Origin: a virus
Length of the DNA: 38,727 bases
Virus record (IMG/VR): IMGVR_UViG_3300028417_000001
Span: 1-38,727 of that record
Strand: one strand, 5' to 3'
The notes under the pieces were generated by a model. The model was not told the DNA's origin and made no database searches. It saw only the letters and a list, made by a program, of their open reading frames with translations. A program made the translations under genes and the position numbers. Shown in pieces: positions 23,881 to 32,023 of the stretch (position 1 is its first letter; each line of letters begins with the position of its first letter).

Positions 23881-24720
23881 TTCTCGCGGACTCCAATATA
23901 GACTTGAATGAGTTATAAACTTGCTCTCTACGAGCATTTACAGATATGGCGAAAGGCGCATCAATATCCTTTCCTTCTGCTTTTTGTATCATACCCTTAT
24001 AAGCGCGTTGCATCCTAATTAAAGTTCCTGCTTCCCACCCGCTTAAATAGTTTCCAGTCGTTCCAGACCAATTCTTCATCTCCGTCCAGTTAATATCATC
24101 AAACTCTTCAAAATATTCAAACAAGTGATGCCCTAGCTCATCAACATCTGGCATCAATGCGCTAGGGTACATCTTCTTCCTTGTTTCTTTTCCGTCTTTT
24201 GGTTTAGTGTTTAACCATGCGCTTTGCTTTACTGATAGAATTAACTGTTCTCTGAGTTTCCCAAATATCCAGCACGATCATTAATAACATCAACTGCTTG
24301 CTCTCTAAACTCTGGATACTTAATGAAATAATCTCTTATCTCGTACTGCTTATCTTCATTGCTATTATCAATACTTACAATTTTATCACCCGCAACAAAA
24401 AACATTGAAGTAGTGACCGATGCTATCAAGTTTGCTGTCTTTGCAATCTCCTCATCTTCGTCGTAATTAGCCTTACCCTTCTTGTTGATTGAGTTATTAG
24501 CTAATTTTGACTTAGCCTTCTTGTAACGCTTTGATTGATCTCCAAGCATGACCATGTGTTGAGGTTCTGTAATAACTTCATCAGACCCCTCTTTTTGATA
24601 CTTAACAGTCATATCATTACCACTTGGCGTAGTAAATATTAACTTCACTTTCTTTTCAGCCAGAACTTCTGTTGAAAAATCATTAGCGTTATCACCTGAT
24701 ACTAATTTTAAACCTGTCAT
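23873..24720 (-). CDS. Tail assembly chaperone, frameshifted form (GT-like)
   Basis: A -1 shift at the heptamer G GGA AAC (24256-24262) moves ribosomes from the G frame into a second frame that is open from there to the stop at 23873. The fused product is 282 residues: 155 from G, then 127 beginning LREQLILSVKQSAWLN. The T part includes the acidic region LFEYFEEFDDINW. Lambda uses GGGAAAG at the same place in its G-T pair, and this arrangement is conserved in siphoviruses. A minor product could also start at the internal ATG at 24172. Confidence 0.85.
24241..24720 (-). CDS. Tail assembly chaperone, short form (G-like)
   Basis: 159 residues, ATG at 24720, lying between tail tube and tape measure genes. 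It ends in GYLGNSENS just past the slippery site at 24256-24262. By position and by the frameshift it corresponds to lambda gpG, which with gpGT coats the tape measure during tail assembly. The sequence itself shows only a beta-rich N-terminus and a Lys-rich middle. Confidence 0.75.
   Translation of the reverse strand: MTGLKLVSGDNANDFSTEVLAEKKVKLIFTTPSGNDMTVKYQKEGSDEVITEPQHMVMLGDQSKRYKKAKSKLANNSINKKGKANYDEDEEIAKTANLIASVTTSMFFVAGDKIVSIDNSNEDKQYEIRDYFIKYPEFREQAVDVINDRAGYLGNSENS
24256..24262 (-). promoter_or_regulatory. Programmed -1 frameshift site GGGAAAC
   Basis: On the minus strand the heptamer reads G GGA AAC in the G frame, a canonical X XXY YYZ slippery sequence. The 0-frame stop comes four codons later (CTCAGAGAACAGTTAA context), and the -1 frame stays open for 127 codons. 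Confidence 0.85.
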
Positions 24721-24803
24721 AATCTTATTCTCTCTTGGTAGTTAAAATTGAACGGGATAATTTCTAGCCATCCCGAATGAAGCCGAACCGCGCAAGAGCC
24801 TTT

Positions 24804-25274
24804 TTAATTCGCTATTGGCTTTATATTGAAAAATGACTCACAGACGAGCTTCACAATATCTGTCGCACCGCCATGAGCTACCTTTGCTCTAGTAAACTGC
24901 AACGATAAATAAACTCTGTCAGTAGCACCTTCATATTCCAGAACAATCCAAAGCGTATCACCAGCACTGTTCTTGTTACCAACAACTAAAGCCTGTGCCT
25001 GTTCGCCTTTCTTAAACTTAAAATCAAGATTGAACCCCGACATTTTCTCAAGTGTCTTATAAGGCGTTACTAACTTTCCATTAACATGGCAGATGGTAGG
25101 CTCTTGCTCTTGAGTCTCCCAGTAATGATCAAGCTCACCAATATTGGTAATCTCGCAATCTTCTGGAAATGTAAACCCGCTTGCATTAAACAGTGTTTCA
25201 AGCGCAACACTTGTCTCTTCCGTTGGAGGAGTAGCACTAAAGCCAACTCTCATTTTTCCTACTTTTGTATCCAT
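24804..25274 (-). CDS. Major tail tube protein
   Basis: 156 residues. Its position (upstream of the chaperones and tape measure, downstream of the tail terminator), size and beta-rich sequence fit a siphovirus tail tube subunit. Segments such as PYKTLEKMSGFNLDFKFKKG and YLSLQFTRAKVAHGG resemble the tube fold. An 83-base gap follows, with a weak hairpin (CGGGAT/ATCCCG), before the chaperone gene. Confidence 0.75.
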   Translation of the reverse strand: MDTKVGKMRVGFSATPPTEETSVALETLFNASGFTFPEDCEITNIGELDHYWETQEQEPTICHVNGKLVTPYKTLEKMSGFNLDFKFKKGEQAQALVVGNKNSAGDTLWIVLEYEGATDRVYLSLQFTRAKVAHGGATDIVKLVCESFFNIKPIAN

Positions 25275-25341
25275 AAATCACCCTTTGTAAATAAACATTA
25301 AACCAATGTTATATCCTATTCCTAAGACCTAACCATTAATC

Positions 25342-25635
25342 TTACTCGATTAAAGACCACGCACTATCAAGATCTTCTGAGCTTACAGTAAACCCAAGAC
25401 TCTTCTTCGCATCCTTCACCAATATCTCTGCTCTAGCCTTGAAACCATTATCATTGATATAAGCAATAATCGAATCTAGCTTATCAATTTCTTCCTCTTG
25501 ACTATCTCCAGAGTCCTCCTGACCTTCATCAGCCTCTTTCCATCCATCTTTAATCAAGTAAGGAGCATCCTTTTCATTAAACTCCTTAGTCATATTTCCC
25601 TTTGATAAAAGAATCTTCTTCTGTTCTTTGCTCAT
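25342..25635 (-). CDS. Hypothetical acidic protein of the connector-tail region
   Basis: 97 residues from the ATG at 25635, which overlaps the upstream stop as ATGA and has a GGAG site. The middle is very acidic (EADEGQEDSGDSQEEEIDKL), with a C-terminal helical domain. Proteins of this kind between the tail terminator and the tube are common, but I cannot assign a function. Confidence 0.6.
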   Translation of the reverse strand: MSKEQKKILLSKGNMTKEFNEKDAPYLIKDGWKEADEGQEDSGDSQEEEIDKLDSIIAYINDNGFKARAEILVKDAKKSLGFTVSSEDLDSAWSLIE

Positions 25636-26024
25636 GCTACACACTCCACGTTTTCATATTCAATGGAAACTGGCGTAAACCACCAACCATCACGATTATC
25701 AACAAACCCTTTTACGTCGGGCTTTCCCATTATTTCAATATCTTCCAATATTAGCCCATCTGGAAATAAATCAGCAATCTCCTGAGCCGTTTCTTCGCCC
25801 CACAACGCACCATTGCTCTTCGGATACCACAGCAGAACAGTAAAAAACCCTTGATTTTTAAATCCGCCTATCTCTCTATCGCTTTTATTTGGCTTTATGA
25901 ATAGCTCTATATAAGGACTATCCTTGCTATCAAAACCATTCCCAACATTATACTTTATCGGATGAGTTAAATATTCTAACTTCAACCTCCCTGTAAGTGC
26001 TGTTCTTATTTCAAACTGGTTCAA
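25632..26024 (-). CDS. Tail terminator-like protein (DUF4128 type)
   Basis: 130 residues. The sequence RTALTGRLKLEYLTHPIKY, then YIELFIKPNKSD and WWFTPVSIEYE matches the pattern of phage proteins grouped as DUF4128, related in position and fold to lambda gpU. It probably caps the tail tube and joins it to the head. Neighbour overlaps: ATGA with the next gene and 4 bases with the previous. Confidence 0.7.
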   Translation of the reverse strand: MNQFEIRTALTGRLKLEYLTHPIKYNVGNGFDSKDSPYIELFIKPNKSDREIGGFKNQGFFTVLLWYPKSNGALWGEETAQEIADLFPDGLILEDIEIMGKPDVKGFVDNRDGWWFTPVSIEYENVECVA

Positions 26025-26386
26025 AGCTTAAACCTCTGCACTGCTAGTCCGAACATTCTATCACCTCTCACGTACTCATATATTCTCGCGTAATCATGGC
26101 TATTGCTAACCACTACAGTATCACCTATTTTAAAACCCTTTGAAAGCCTATTGAATCTGGCAGACTGACTTGCCTTTACATTTGTTAGTGCGTTCTTTTC
26201 ATAATTAGCTACAATCACTTTGCTTAGATCAGCCTCTCCTAACGCATAATTAACACTAGCTCTCAACTGCCCAGAAAACTTTCTTGTCTCTGACACAACA
26301 TCGTTAGCCAAGCTTACCGTTGCTTTTGCAATTTTCCCCTCAATCGGTTTTTCAACCAACTTATCGAAAGACTCCTCCCACTTCAT
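26021..26386 (-). CDS. HK97 gp10-like tail completion protein
   Basis: 121 residues. The helix ANDVVSETRKFSGQLRASV and the end VVSNSHDYARIYEYVRGD resemble the gp10/minor tail (Z-like) family, in which an N-terminal helix is followed by a beta domain with a 'YA-x-x-E-YG'-like end. It would lie at the head-tail joint or tail completion complex. Overlaps both neighbours by 4 bases. Confidence 0.65.
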   Translation of the reverse strand: MKWEESFDKLVEKPIEGKIAKATVSLANDVVSETRKFSGQLRASVNYALGEADLSKVIVANYEKNALTNVKASQSARFNRLSKGFKIGDTVVVSNSHDYARIYEYVRGDRMFGLAVQRFKL

Positions 26387-26721
26387 TTTCTCAATTGAAT
26401 CTCTCTGTAAATATTAAGATCTCCAGACTTGGTTAATTTACTGTCCTGAACAAACCAAACAACCCCGTTCTTTTTTACATGAGTCATTTTCTTAAAATTC
26501 TCTTCTGATAAAGTGTCGCCTATCATTATAAAAATATCGCCTTTAGCCACATCCTTCCCAAAATCCTTATCAAAATCCACTGATAACGACTTAATATCCG
26601 CTAATTTCTGAAATACTCCTGCTGGCGCATCTTCGTTATCAGGCAAGAAGCCAGCCTCTAGCAACTCACCATGCTTATCCATTCTGGCAATTAAACGCTT
26701 TCTAAATCTTGCGTAGTTCAT
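26383..26721 (-). CDS. Head-tail connector, stopper-like
   Basis: 112 residues between the adaptor-like gene and the gp10-like gene, in the position of a head-completion or stopper protein (lambda gpFII type). The sequence is mixed beta with a KKNGVVWFVQDSKLTKSGDL end. The family call rests mainly on position and length. Confidence 0.55.
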   Translation of the reverse strand: MNYARFRKRLIARMDKHGELLEAGFLPDNEDAPAGVFQKLADIKSLSVDFDKDFGKDVAKGDIFIMIGDTLSEENFKKMTHVKKNGVVWFVQDSKLTKSGDLNIYREIQLRK

Positions 26722-27116
26722 CTTATTATCAACTTCCTTGATCTAGCAACGAAAGGCATTAGCAATGACTTTACCACCAAGCCACTTACTCCGCCTCCTT
26801 TAGTTGTATCGTAAGACCATGATACCTTTCCTATCGTTTCTGAGGTCAGTCCTTGATCCGAATCAATCCCATCTGCAAGCCTTACTGCTATCAACACCGT
26901 AGCAACCTTTACTGACAGTGGCACTTCACCTCCCTCTCTAGGGAATACTCCAGCTTGATTAATATCCTTTTTCTTCCCCTCGTAGGAATGCATACCATCA
27001 ACTATAAGGCTAGCCCTTTCCAGAAATACCGCCTTTTCCCCATCTGACAACAAGTCCCACTCAGCAAGATCATCTCCTGCTAAATAATCACCTGAATCTA
27101 CAACCTCTGTGTACAT
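26718..27116 (-). CDS. Head-tail adaptor-like protein
   Basis: 132 residues. A helical N-terminus (DDLAEWDLLSDGEKAVFLER, then ASLIVDG) with later hydrophobic helices (KVATVLIAVRLADG) is typical of adaptor proteins that dock on the portal (HK97 gp6 type, also annotated as DnaT-like in databases). It is the first gene after a terminator, which may lower its level compared with capsid protein. Confidence 0.6.
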   Translation of the reverse strand: MYTEVVDSGDYLAGDDLAEWDLLSDGEKAVFLERASLIVDGMHSYEGKKKDINQAGVFPREGGEVPLSVKVATVLIAVRLADGIDSDQGLTSETIGKVSWSYDTTKGGGVSGLVVKSLLMPFVARSRKLIIR

Positions 27117-27134
27117 TTCACTCTCCTTTTACCC

Positions 27135-27168
27135 AAAAAGCCCCTAATCATAATAATTAGAGGCTTTT
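27135..27168 (-). terminator. Rho-independent terminator between accessory and connector genes
   Basis: Minus-strand RNA: AAAAGCCTCTAAT-tattatg-ATTAGGGGCTTTTT, a stem of about 13 bp with one G-U pair ending in a U run. It lies between the 145-residue protein and the adaptor gene. Confidence 0.8.
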
Positions 27169-27186
27169 AACATCACTTTTCTTTAC

Positions 27187-27624
27187 TTACTTTTCTTCTT
27201 GAGCCTTAGCGCACTCATCAGCAGTTGCGTATGATTCGTTTGGCTCGCTTTCATGGTAGAAGTGCGCCCCTACTTGTCTTATGCCAGAATAATCAGTTCT
27301 CTTTTTTTCTTCTGGCTTTGCCTTTGCCTTTGCTTTTGGCTTTAGCTTTGGGTCTGGTTCTTCCTTCATCTTAGCCTCACCCTTATCGCCCTCCACTGAA
27401 TCTTTTGATTCCGATCCCTTTACCACCTTATCTTTTTCAGTGACACTCTCTTTTTCGCCACTTTCAATCCTATCAACAACAGCCTTTAGATCCAAGTATT
27501 CCTGATTCTTTACTGTCGCACTACCGTCCTTCAAAAGAAACTCAAGAGCTTCAACAGCACCCTCAACCTTTGCCCCTTCCATTTTCTTTGCCTTTGCAAG
27601 CAAATCAGTAATTACTTTACTCAT
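27187..27624 (-). CDS. Lys/Pro/Glu-rich protein downstream of the capsid gene
   Basis: 145 residues. The centre is a low-complexity charged stretch with KPKAKAKAKPEEKK, flanked by an N-terminal helical domain and a C-terminal segment (VGAHFYHESEPNESYATADE). No known family. Isolated by terminators on both sides, it belongs with the highly expressed capsid unit and could be a capsid decoration or head-completion protein. The function is not shown. Confidence 0.6.
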   Translation of the reverse strand: MSKVITDLLAKAKKMEGAKVEGAVEALEFLLKDGSATVKNQEYLDLKAVVDRIESGEKESVTEKDKVVKGSESKDSVEGDKGEAKMKEEPDPKLKPKAKAKAKPEEKKRTDYSGIRQVGAHFYHESEPNESYATADECAKAQEEK

Positions 27625-27655
27625 ACCTTTTCCTCTTCGTTAGATAATCTTACAC

Positions 27656-27690
27656 CAAAAAAGCCCCCAACCATGACAGTTGTGGGTTTT
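27656..27690 (-). terminator. Rho-independent terminator after the major capsid gene
   Basis: Minus-strand RNA: CCCACAAC-tgtcatg-GTTGGGGGC followed by six U. The stem has one A-G mismatch. It begins 15 bases after the capsid stop codon. Incomplete termination here would set a high ratio of capsid to downstream proteins. Confidence 0.8.
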
Positions 27691-27704
27691 TCCAATATTT
27701 GCTA

Positions 27705-28754
27705 TTACGCGCCTATTTTTACCTTCAAATTCTGAATCATTGAAAGCTTCGAATCAACAACCAGAGCGTATAATCCACCGCCCTGCAACTCGGCAATGCT
27801 AAGCCCAGATTTTTTAGCGTAAGGTGTCTTACCTCCAGCACCCGCAAGACCACCAACAAAACCAAAACCTACAGGGTGGCAGATGTAGAGCATCTTTGTA
27901 CCCCACTCTTCCTTTCCAACACCGTTGCCAGCTTTTGGCGAATCTGTGTACATGAGCGGACTAGATAGATCCTTCATCTGGAAAGCAAACGCACCAGCCT
28001 CTACCAGAGAGATAATGCCATCTTTCATATCATCATCCACTACTATCTCAGTAACGCCATTGTAAACATAACTAGGCACATCTGACTGTACGGTCTGCTC
28101 AATACCATCAACAACCTTTGTTATTAGACCGTAACGCTCAGTAATCAACTCTTTTGCAATAGTTCCATCTTCTTGCTTTTCAAGTATGTCAAACATTGTT
28201 ACCGAGTTCATATACATTTTAGCAAGCTTGCCGAAACCCATATCACCTTTCTTTTTTCTTACTTGCAGTACCAGAGCATTAGAAAAGTTCGCCAACCCTG
28301 TCCCTACAGTTATTTCCGCAATATCACTCATGCCAGAAATTGTCGCACTAATGATCTTGTTTAACTGTGTTGCCCAGTAAATGCCAATCTTTTGCAATAC
28401 CAACTGATTAGGCTTTGTAGATGACGCTAAGTCCTTTTGAATCTGTCTTATCGCCCACCACATATTTCCGTAGAAAGTCTTAACATCAAGTTCTTCAAAC
28501 GCTGGTTCTAAAGCCCCTGCTAAATTATCAGATGCATCACCGAAGTTTTGCTCTGCCCATTCATAATCTACAAGACCAACTTTAAACACGCTCTGTACGT
28601 TATCTTCCTGCATTGCATTCAGTAATGCTTTAGCACTATCCGATGCGTTAGCCAGAATGCCCGACGTATAAAGTCTGTTTACTGCCGTTGACTCAAGAAA
28701 GCTTGTTGACTTCCAATCGTTGTCTTGAATTATCTCTGCTATTGTTTTAGCCAT
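27705..28754 (-). CDS. Major capsid protein
   Basis: 349 residues, directly after the scaffold gene and ahead of a terminator, as expected for the most abundant virion protein. The sequence (FLESTAVNRLYTSGILANA, MYMNSVTMFDILEK, LYICHPVGFGFVGGL) resembles HK97-fold coat proteins that use a separate scaffold and are not cleaved. I see no protease gene, in keeping with that. Confidence 0.85.
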   Translation of the reverse strand: MAKTIAEIIQDNDWKSTSFLESTAVNRLYTSGILANASDSAKALLNAMQEDNVQSVFKVGLVDYEWAEQNFGDASDNLAGALEPAFEELDVKTFYGNMWWAIRQIQKDLASSTKPNQLVLQKIGIYWATQLNKIISATISGMSDIAEITVGTGLANFSNALVLQVRKKKGDMGFGKLAKMYMNSVTMFDILEKQEDGTIAKELITERYGLITKVVDGIEQTVQSDVPSYVYNGVTEIVVDDDMKDGIISLVEAGAFAFQMKDLSSPLMYTDSPKAGNGVGKEEWGTKMLYICHPVGFGFVGGLAGAGGKTPYAKKSGLSIAELQGGGLYALVVDSKLSMIQNLKVKIGA

Positions 28755-28801
28755 TCCTTTTACCCTTCTATAATTAATCGTTACAAATTCTTAAACAAAG
28801 A

Positions 28802-29491
28802 TTAAGGCTTGTAATCACCCTCATCCACCTTCCCGCCACTTTTATCTCTTGCCCCACTTTCTTGAGGACTAATATCGAAAAACATCGACTCTTTAGCGTC
28901 CTTCTCAGCCTTTCTCATGCCTGACACAACATCTTTAAGAGTAGCGTCCTTGCCATCCACTCTCATCGTTGTACCATCTTCATTCTTATACGATATTTTT
29001 CCGTCATCTCCGTATTCAGCGATACTCATTATTTCTTTTGCTATATGCTTCATCGCCCCCTTCTTCGCTCTATTCTTAACAAGAAGCTCCGCAATATCAC
29101 CCTTCATTGACGCTTTTAAAACTTCTTTTTTGTGCTTTTCATCGCTGTTTTTAATAGTTTCATTTGCTTCAACTAATTCGCCCTTCAATGCTTCTATCTC
29201 AAGCGAGAGAATATCCGCCTTATCACCCTTCTTTCCCTTCTTAGATAAATTAGTGATAGCTCCTGCTTCATCTTCGTCGTCGTCCTTCATTCCAAGCTTT
29301 GTTCTAACAGCTTTTAGTCTTGACTCTGCTTTTGACAGCTTCTTAGTTATCTCCAGTTTTTGACGCTCTTGTTCACTTACAGATCCGTCCATCTTTACAA
29401 TTGCTTTATTGATTTTAGCAAGCACCTTCTCAGCACCACTAGTATCTCCAGCTAGTAATAATTTCTTGTATTGATCTAATAATTTTTTCAT
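28802..29491 (-). CDS. Capsid scaffolding protein
   Basis: 229 residues, strongly charged and almost all helical, with coiled-coil stretches (LSKAESRLKAVRTKLG, SLEIEALKGELVEANETI) and an acidic, glycine-rich C-terminus. Composition and place just upstream of the capsid gene are typical of scaffolds. It guides procapsid assembly and then leaves. Confidence 0.8.
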   Translation of the reverse strand: MKKLLDQYKKLLLAGDTSGAEKVLAKINKAIVKMDGSVSEQERQKLEITKKLSKAESRLKAVRTKLGMKDDDEDEAGAITNLSKKGKKGDKADILSLEIEALKGELVEANETIKNSDEKHKKEVLKASMKGDIAELLVKNRAKKGAMKHIAKEIMSIAEYGDDGKISYKNEDGTTMRVDGKDATLKDVVSGMRKAEKDAKESMFFDISPQESGARDKSGGKVDEGDYKP

Positions 29492-29562
29492 TTCTCTCTT
29501 CCTTTGGTTTCTCGTGCCTTTATAGGCTCTCTATAGTATTACTAATTAAGCTCAAAAACAAA

Positions 29563-30468
29563 TTAGCCAGCAATCAGTCTCTTTTCAGCTATTATTCCTA
29601 GCCTTTTTATTATCTCGTCATTCCTGAACCACCTAGATCCTTTAATGTCGATATAACTTCTAACCTTTGCCTTTCCTCCTGACCATAGCCTGTACTTTTC
29701 TTTTCCCATCATCATTTCTGCCGTTTCTGGATTTCTTCTAAAGAAAGTCTCCAGTTTTTGACCTTTGAACAGAGTTATATTAACTCCCTCCCATACCGTT
29801 ATTAATATTGATCTGCAATGAGGGTGACGTGGAGGAGGATCAGGAATATCAAACCTTGAGGCATAATCTTTTCTACTGTAAAACTGATTATGCTTTCCTA
29901 TGCATTGTGCGCTCGTCTTTCCATCCAAGATGGCAATGCTCATCCATCCTCTGATGCGTTTACCATTCTCTTTGTCAATGTCAGCATAGGCATACTCCCT
30001 TCCTGCCTTAGCAGTGTTTCTCCAGAAGTTTTCTGTAGCTTTTGAATATCTAGCAACTTCCTCAGATCTAAACCTAGATAACGATAATCCTTCCTTGTGA
30101 ATTTCTATCGCCTTAGCCATAAATCTAATGGCTCTCCTTTTTATCGCACTCTTTCTTTCCTTCGCCTCCTCAAGGAAAGTAAAACCAGCATTCTCGTACT
30201 TGTCGAGATCCACTGTCTTTTTAGCACCTGTTAATATTGAGTATTGTTGCCCAATGAACTCTGCTAGGTTTTTTTCAAGATCTTTATCAGTATCATAACC
30301 ACTGATATATTTTTTTATTCTTCTAGGTGATTTTCCTTCCTCGATACCAAGAGTCACCCAGACAAGCAGTAACTCAAATCTATCTATTGCCTTATCTTTT
30401 ATTTTGTGACTTTCGAGAAATAACTCCTTTGTTATAAACTCATCAAAACCCTTGAGACTATTAGGCAC
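29563..30468 (-). CDS. Minor head protein, phage Mu F-like
   Basis: 301 residues. The Mu F-type motif is clear: SIAILDGKTSAQCIGKHNQF (about 172-191) and then DPPPRHPHCRS (about 210-220), a Cys-His pattern shared by the family. The N-terminal region is helical. These proteins associate with the portal and head interior and may be injected. It lies directly downstream of the portal genes. Confidence 0.85.
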   Translation of the reverse strand: MPNSLKGFDEFITKELFLESHKIKDKAIDRFELLLVWVTLGIEEGKSPRRIKKYISGYDTDKDLEKNLAEFIGQQYSILTGAKKTVDLDKYENAGFTFLEEAKERKSAIKRRAIRFMAKAIEIHKEGLSLSRFRSEEVARYSKATENFWRNTAKAGREYAYADIDKENGKRIRGWMSIAILDGKTSAQCIGKHNQFYSRKDYASRFDIPDPPPRHPHCRSILITVWEGVNITLFKGQKLETFFRRNPETAEMMMGKEKYRLWSGGKAKVRSYIDIKGSRWFRNDEIIKRLGIIAEKRLIAG

Positions 30469-30737
30469 TACTTGTACCCCATCTCTTCCATGAATACTGA
30501 CTTAGCAATCTCGCACAAAGCTATACATTCTGACATTCTCATACCAGCTTGAATAAAACTTATGCTGTACTCCCCGTCAGATTCGTCTAATGCGATTATC
30601 ATTATTTTTTTCCCGTCCTTAAACGCATTTTGTTTCCCTAGTGCTTCAATTGCATCCTCTAGTGCCTGTCTAGGACTAATCATTATAGCGTTATTCGCCA
30701 CACTTCCCATTTTTGTAACATTGCTCTTTTTATCCAT
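30468..30737 (-). CDS. Hypothetical protein in the portal region
   Basis: 89 residues, overlapping the portal gene end by 8 bases and the MuF gene by one base. The sequence has a two-strand and helix pattern (KKIMIIALDESDGEYSISFI, then a helix with CIALCEIAKSVFMEEMG). I do not recognise it. Similar small proteins occur near portal genes in other phages, and the function is unknown. Confidence 0.6.
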   Translation of the reverse strand: MDKKSNVTKMGSVANNAIMISPRQALEDAIEALGKQNAFKDGKKIMIIALDESDGEYSISFIQAGMRMSECIALCEIAKSVFMEEMGYK

Positions 30738-32022
30738 TCTCTTCGCCTCCCTCTTGCTCTATTCTCTCTTTCTCAATAAGAGCATCAAATTCTTTTGGCA
30801 ATGTTCCACTGGTTTTCATTCTTGCCCATAATGTCTCCCTGCTTAGATCTCCAGAGTTAAGAAGTGATAACAATAACTGCATCTGCTTATCAGTAAATAA
30901 ATCAAACTTCTTATTAAATACAAGAGTGTCTTTTTCAGACTTCGTTTCGTTTGATACCTCGTAATACCATTTAAACAACAGGTTAAACTTCGAGTCCAAC
31001 TCATGAGCCACAACCGTCAGCATTGAAGTATTCTTGCTCTGACCTTCCTCTGCATCAACAACGGTTCTGCTTTGTGATTTTTGAATAGCAGAGAACGATA
31101 ATTTATCAATAGTCTCAGACACTCTCTTTATGCTTGACTCTATTACCGTCACACCCGCTCCTGTGACCTCCACGTATTCAAATCCTTCTTTTGTTTTATC
31201 AGAGAATACAATCGCATCTCTAGCACCTATTGTTAGATCACCGTCATCATTCGTTTCGCCATAAAATACTGCAATAGGGTTCCCTACGACACCAACAACA
31301 TTACCTATGCAAGACTCATACTCCAATATCACATTGCTCAAGTCTGCTATATCGAAAAATCTTGGCAAAACATCGTACTTGTTTTTTTGCTTGCCAGTTA
31401 CAATACCCACTACTGGCACTTCCTCTAATGAATTATTCCATCCTGATTGTATTTTTAGCCCACTCCCATCATCGTACCAAATATCACCACCGCCATCACG
31501 AAAGACAATAAACCTCTCTCTCTCCTCTAACCCAAAGATGCCAGATTTTACCTCTATAATATCTCTAAAAACAATCTGTGTTAGTTTCTCCCCTTCATGC
31601 TGATAGCTATAAAGATCCTCAATTAAGTATCTTTTAAGAAAAACGCTATCATCATCGTTTGACTGCACAGCAACAAACTCCACCCCTCCCACCAGCGATG
31701 AGACAAGCACATTGTTAAGAAATACAGGGAAACTATTACCATTCCCGTCAATATCACCTAAATTAATTTTATCAAACCCTTCTACTATCGGCTCTTCTTT
31801 CAGCACCATCCCGCCAATTCCCGCAATTATAGGTGCGTACAAATTTGTGAATGAAGTCCCTTTTAATCTGACCTTATAAGCCTCTTCGCTCTCACCTACC
31901 CATAGTGGCAAGTAAGTCTTGTTCTTAACGGCAACAGCACCTAAAAAGAAATCTCTGCTTATTTTTACATGAACACTAGAATCCTCAAGGCTCTCTAGTT
32001 TTTTGTCTGGCTTATCACTCAT
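30730..32022 (-). CDS. Portal protein, DUF4055 type
   Basis: 430 residues, one base after the terL stop. The N-terminal ~110 residues fit the DUF4055 phage pattern: KTYLPLWVGESEEAYKVRLK, then FTNLYAPIIAGIGGMVLKEE. This family serves as portal in many Gram-negative siphoviruses and podoviruses. The dodecameric portal forms the vertex through which DNA enters and leaves. The acidic C-terminus (EKERIEQEGGEENG) is disordered. Confidence 0.85.
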   Translation of the reverse strand: MSDKPDKKLESLEDSSVHVKISRDFFLGAVAVKNKTYLPLWVGESEEAYKVRLKGTSFTNLYAPIIAGIGGMVLKEEPIVEGFDKINLGDIDGNGNSFPVFLNNVLVSSLVGGVEFVAVQSNDDDSVFLKRYLIEDLYSYQHEGEKLTQIVFRDIIEVKSGIFGLEERERFIVFRDGGGDIWYDDGSGLKIQSGWNNSLEEVPVVGIVTGKQKNKYDVLPRFFDIADLSNVILEYESCIGNVVGVVGNPIAVFYGETNDDGDLTIGARDAIVFSDKTKEGFEYVEVTGAGVTVIESSIKRVSETIDKLSFSAIQKSQSRTVVDAEEGQSKNTSMLTVVAHELDSKFNLLFKWYYEVSNETKSEKDTLVFNKKFDLFTDKQMQLLLSLLNSGDLSRETLWARMKTSGTLPKEFDALIEKERIEQEGGEENG

Positions 32023-32023
32023 T

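Noticed and set aside
24721-24803. Terminator between tail tube and chaperone genes
   Set aside because: The CGGGAT/ATCCCG stem is only six base pairs with a large loop and no U run follows.
28917-29363. Plus-strand open frame of 148 codons
   Set aside because: It lies wholly opposite the scaffold gene, is hydrophobic and Ser/Phe-rich as expected for the antisense of a Lys/Glu-rich gene, and has no ribosome-binding site.
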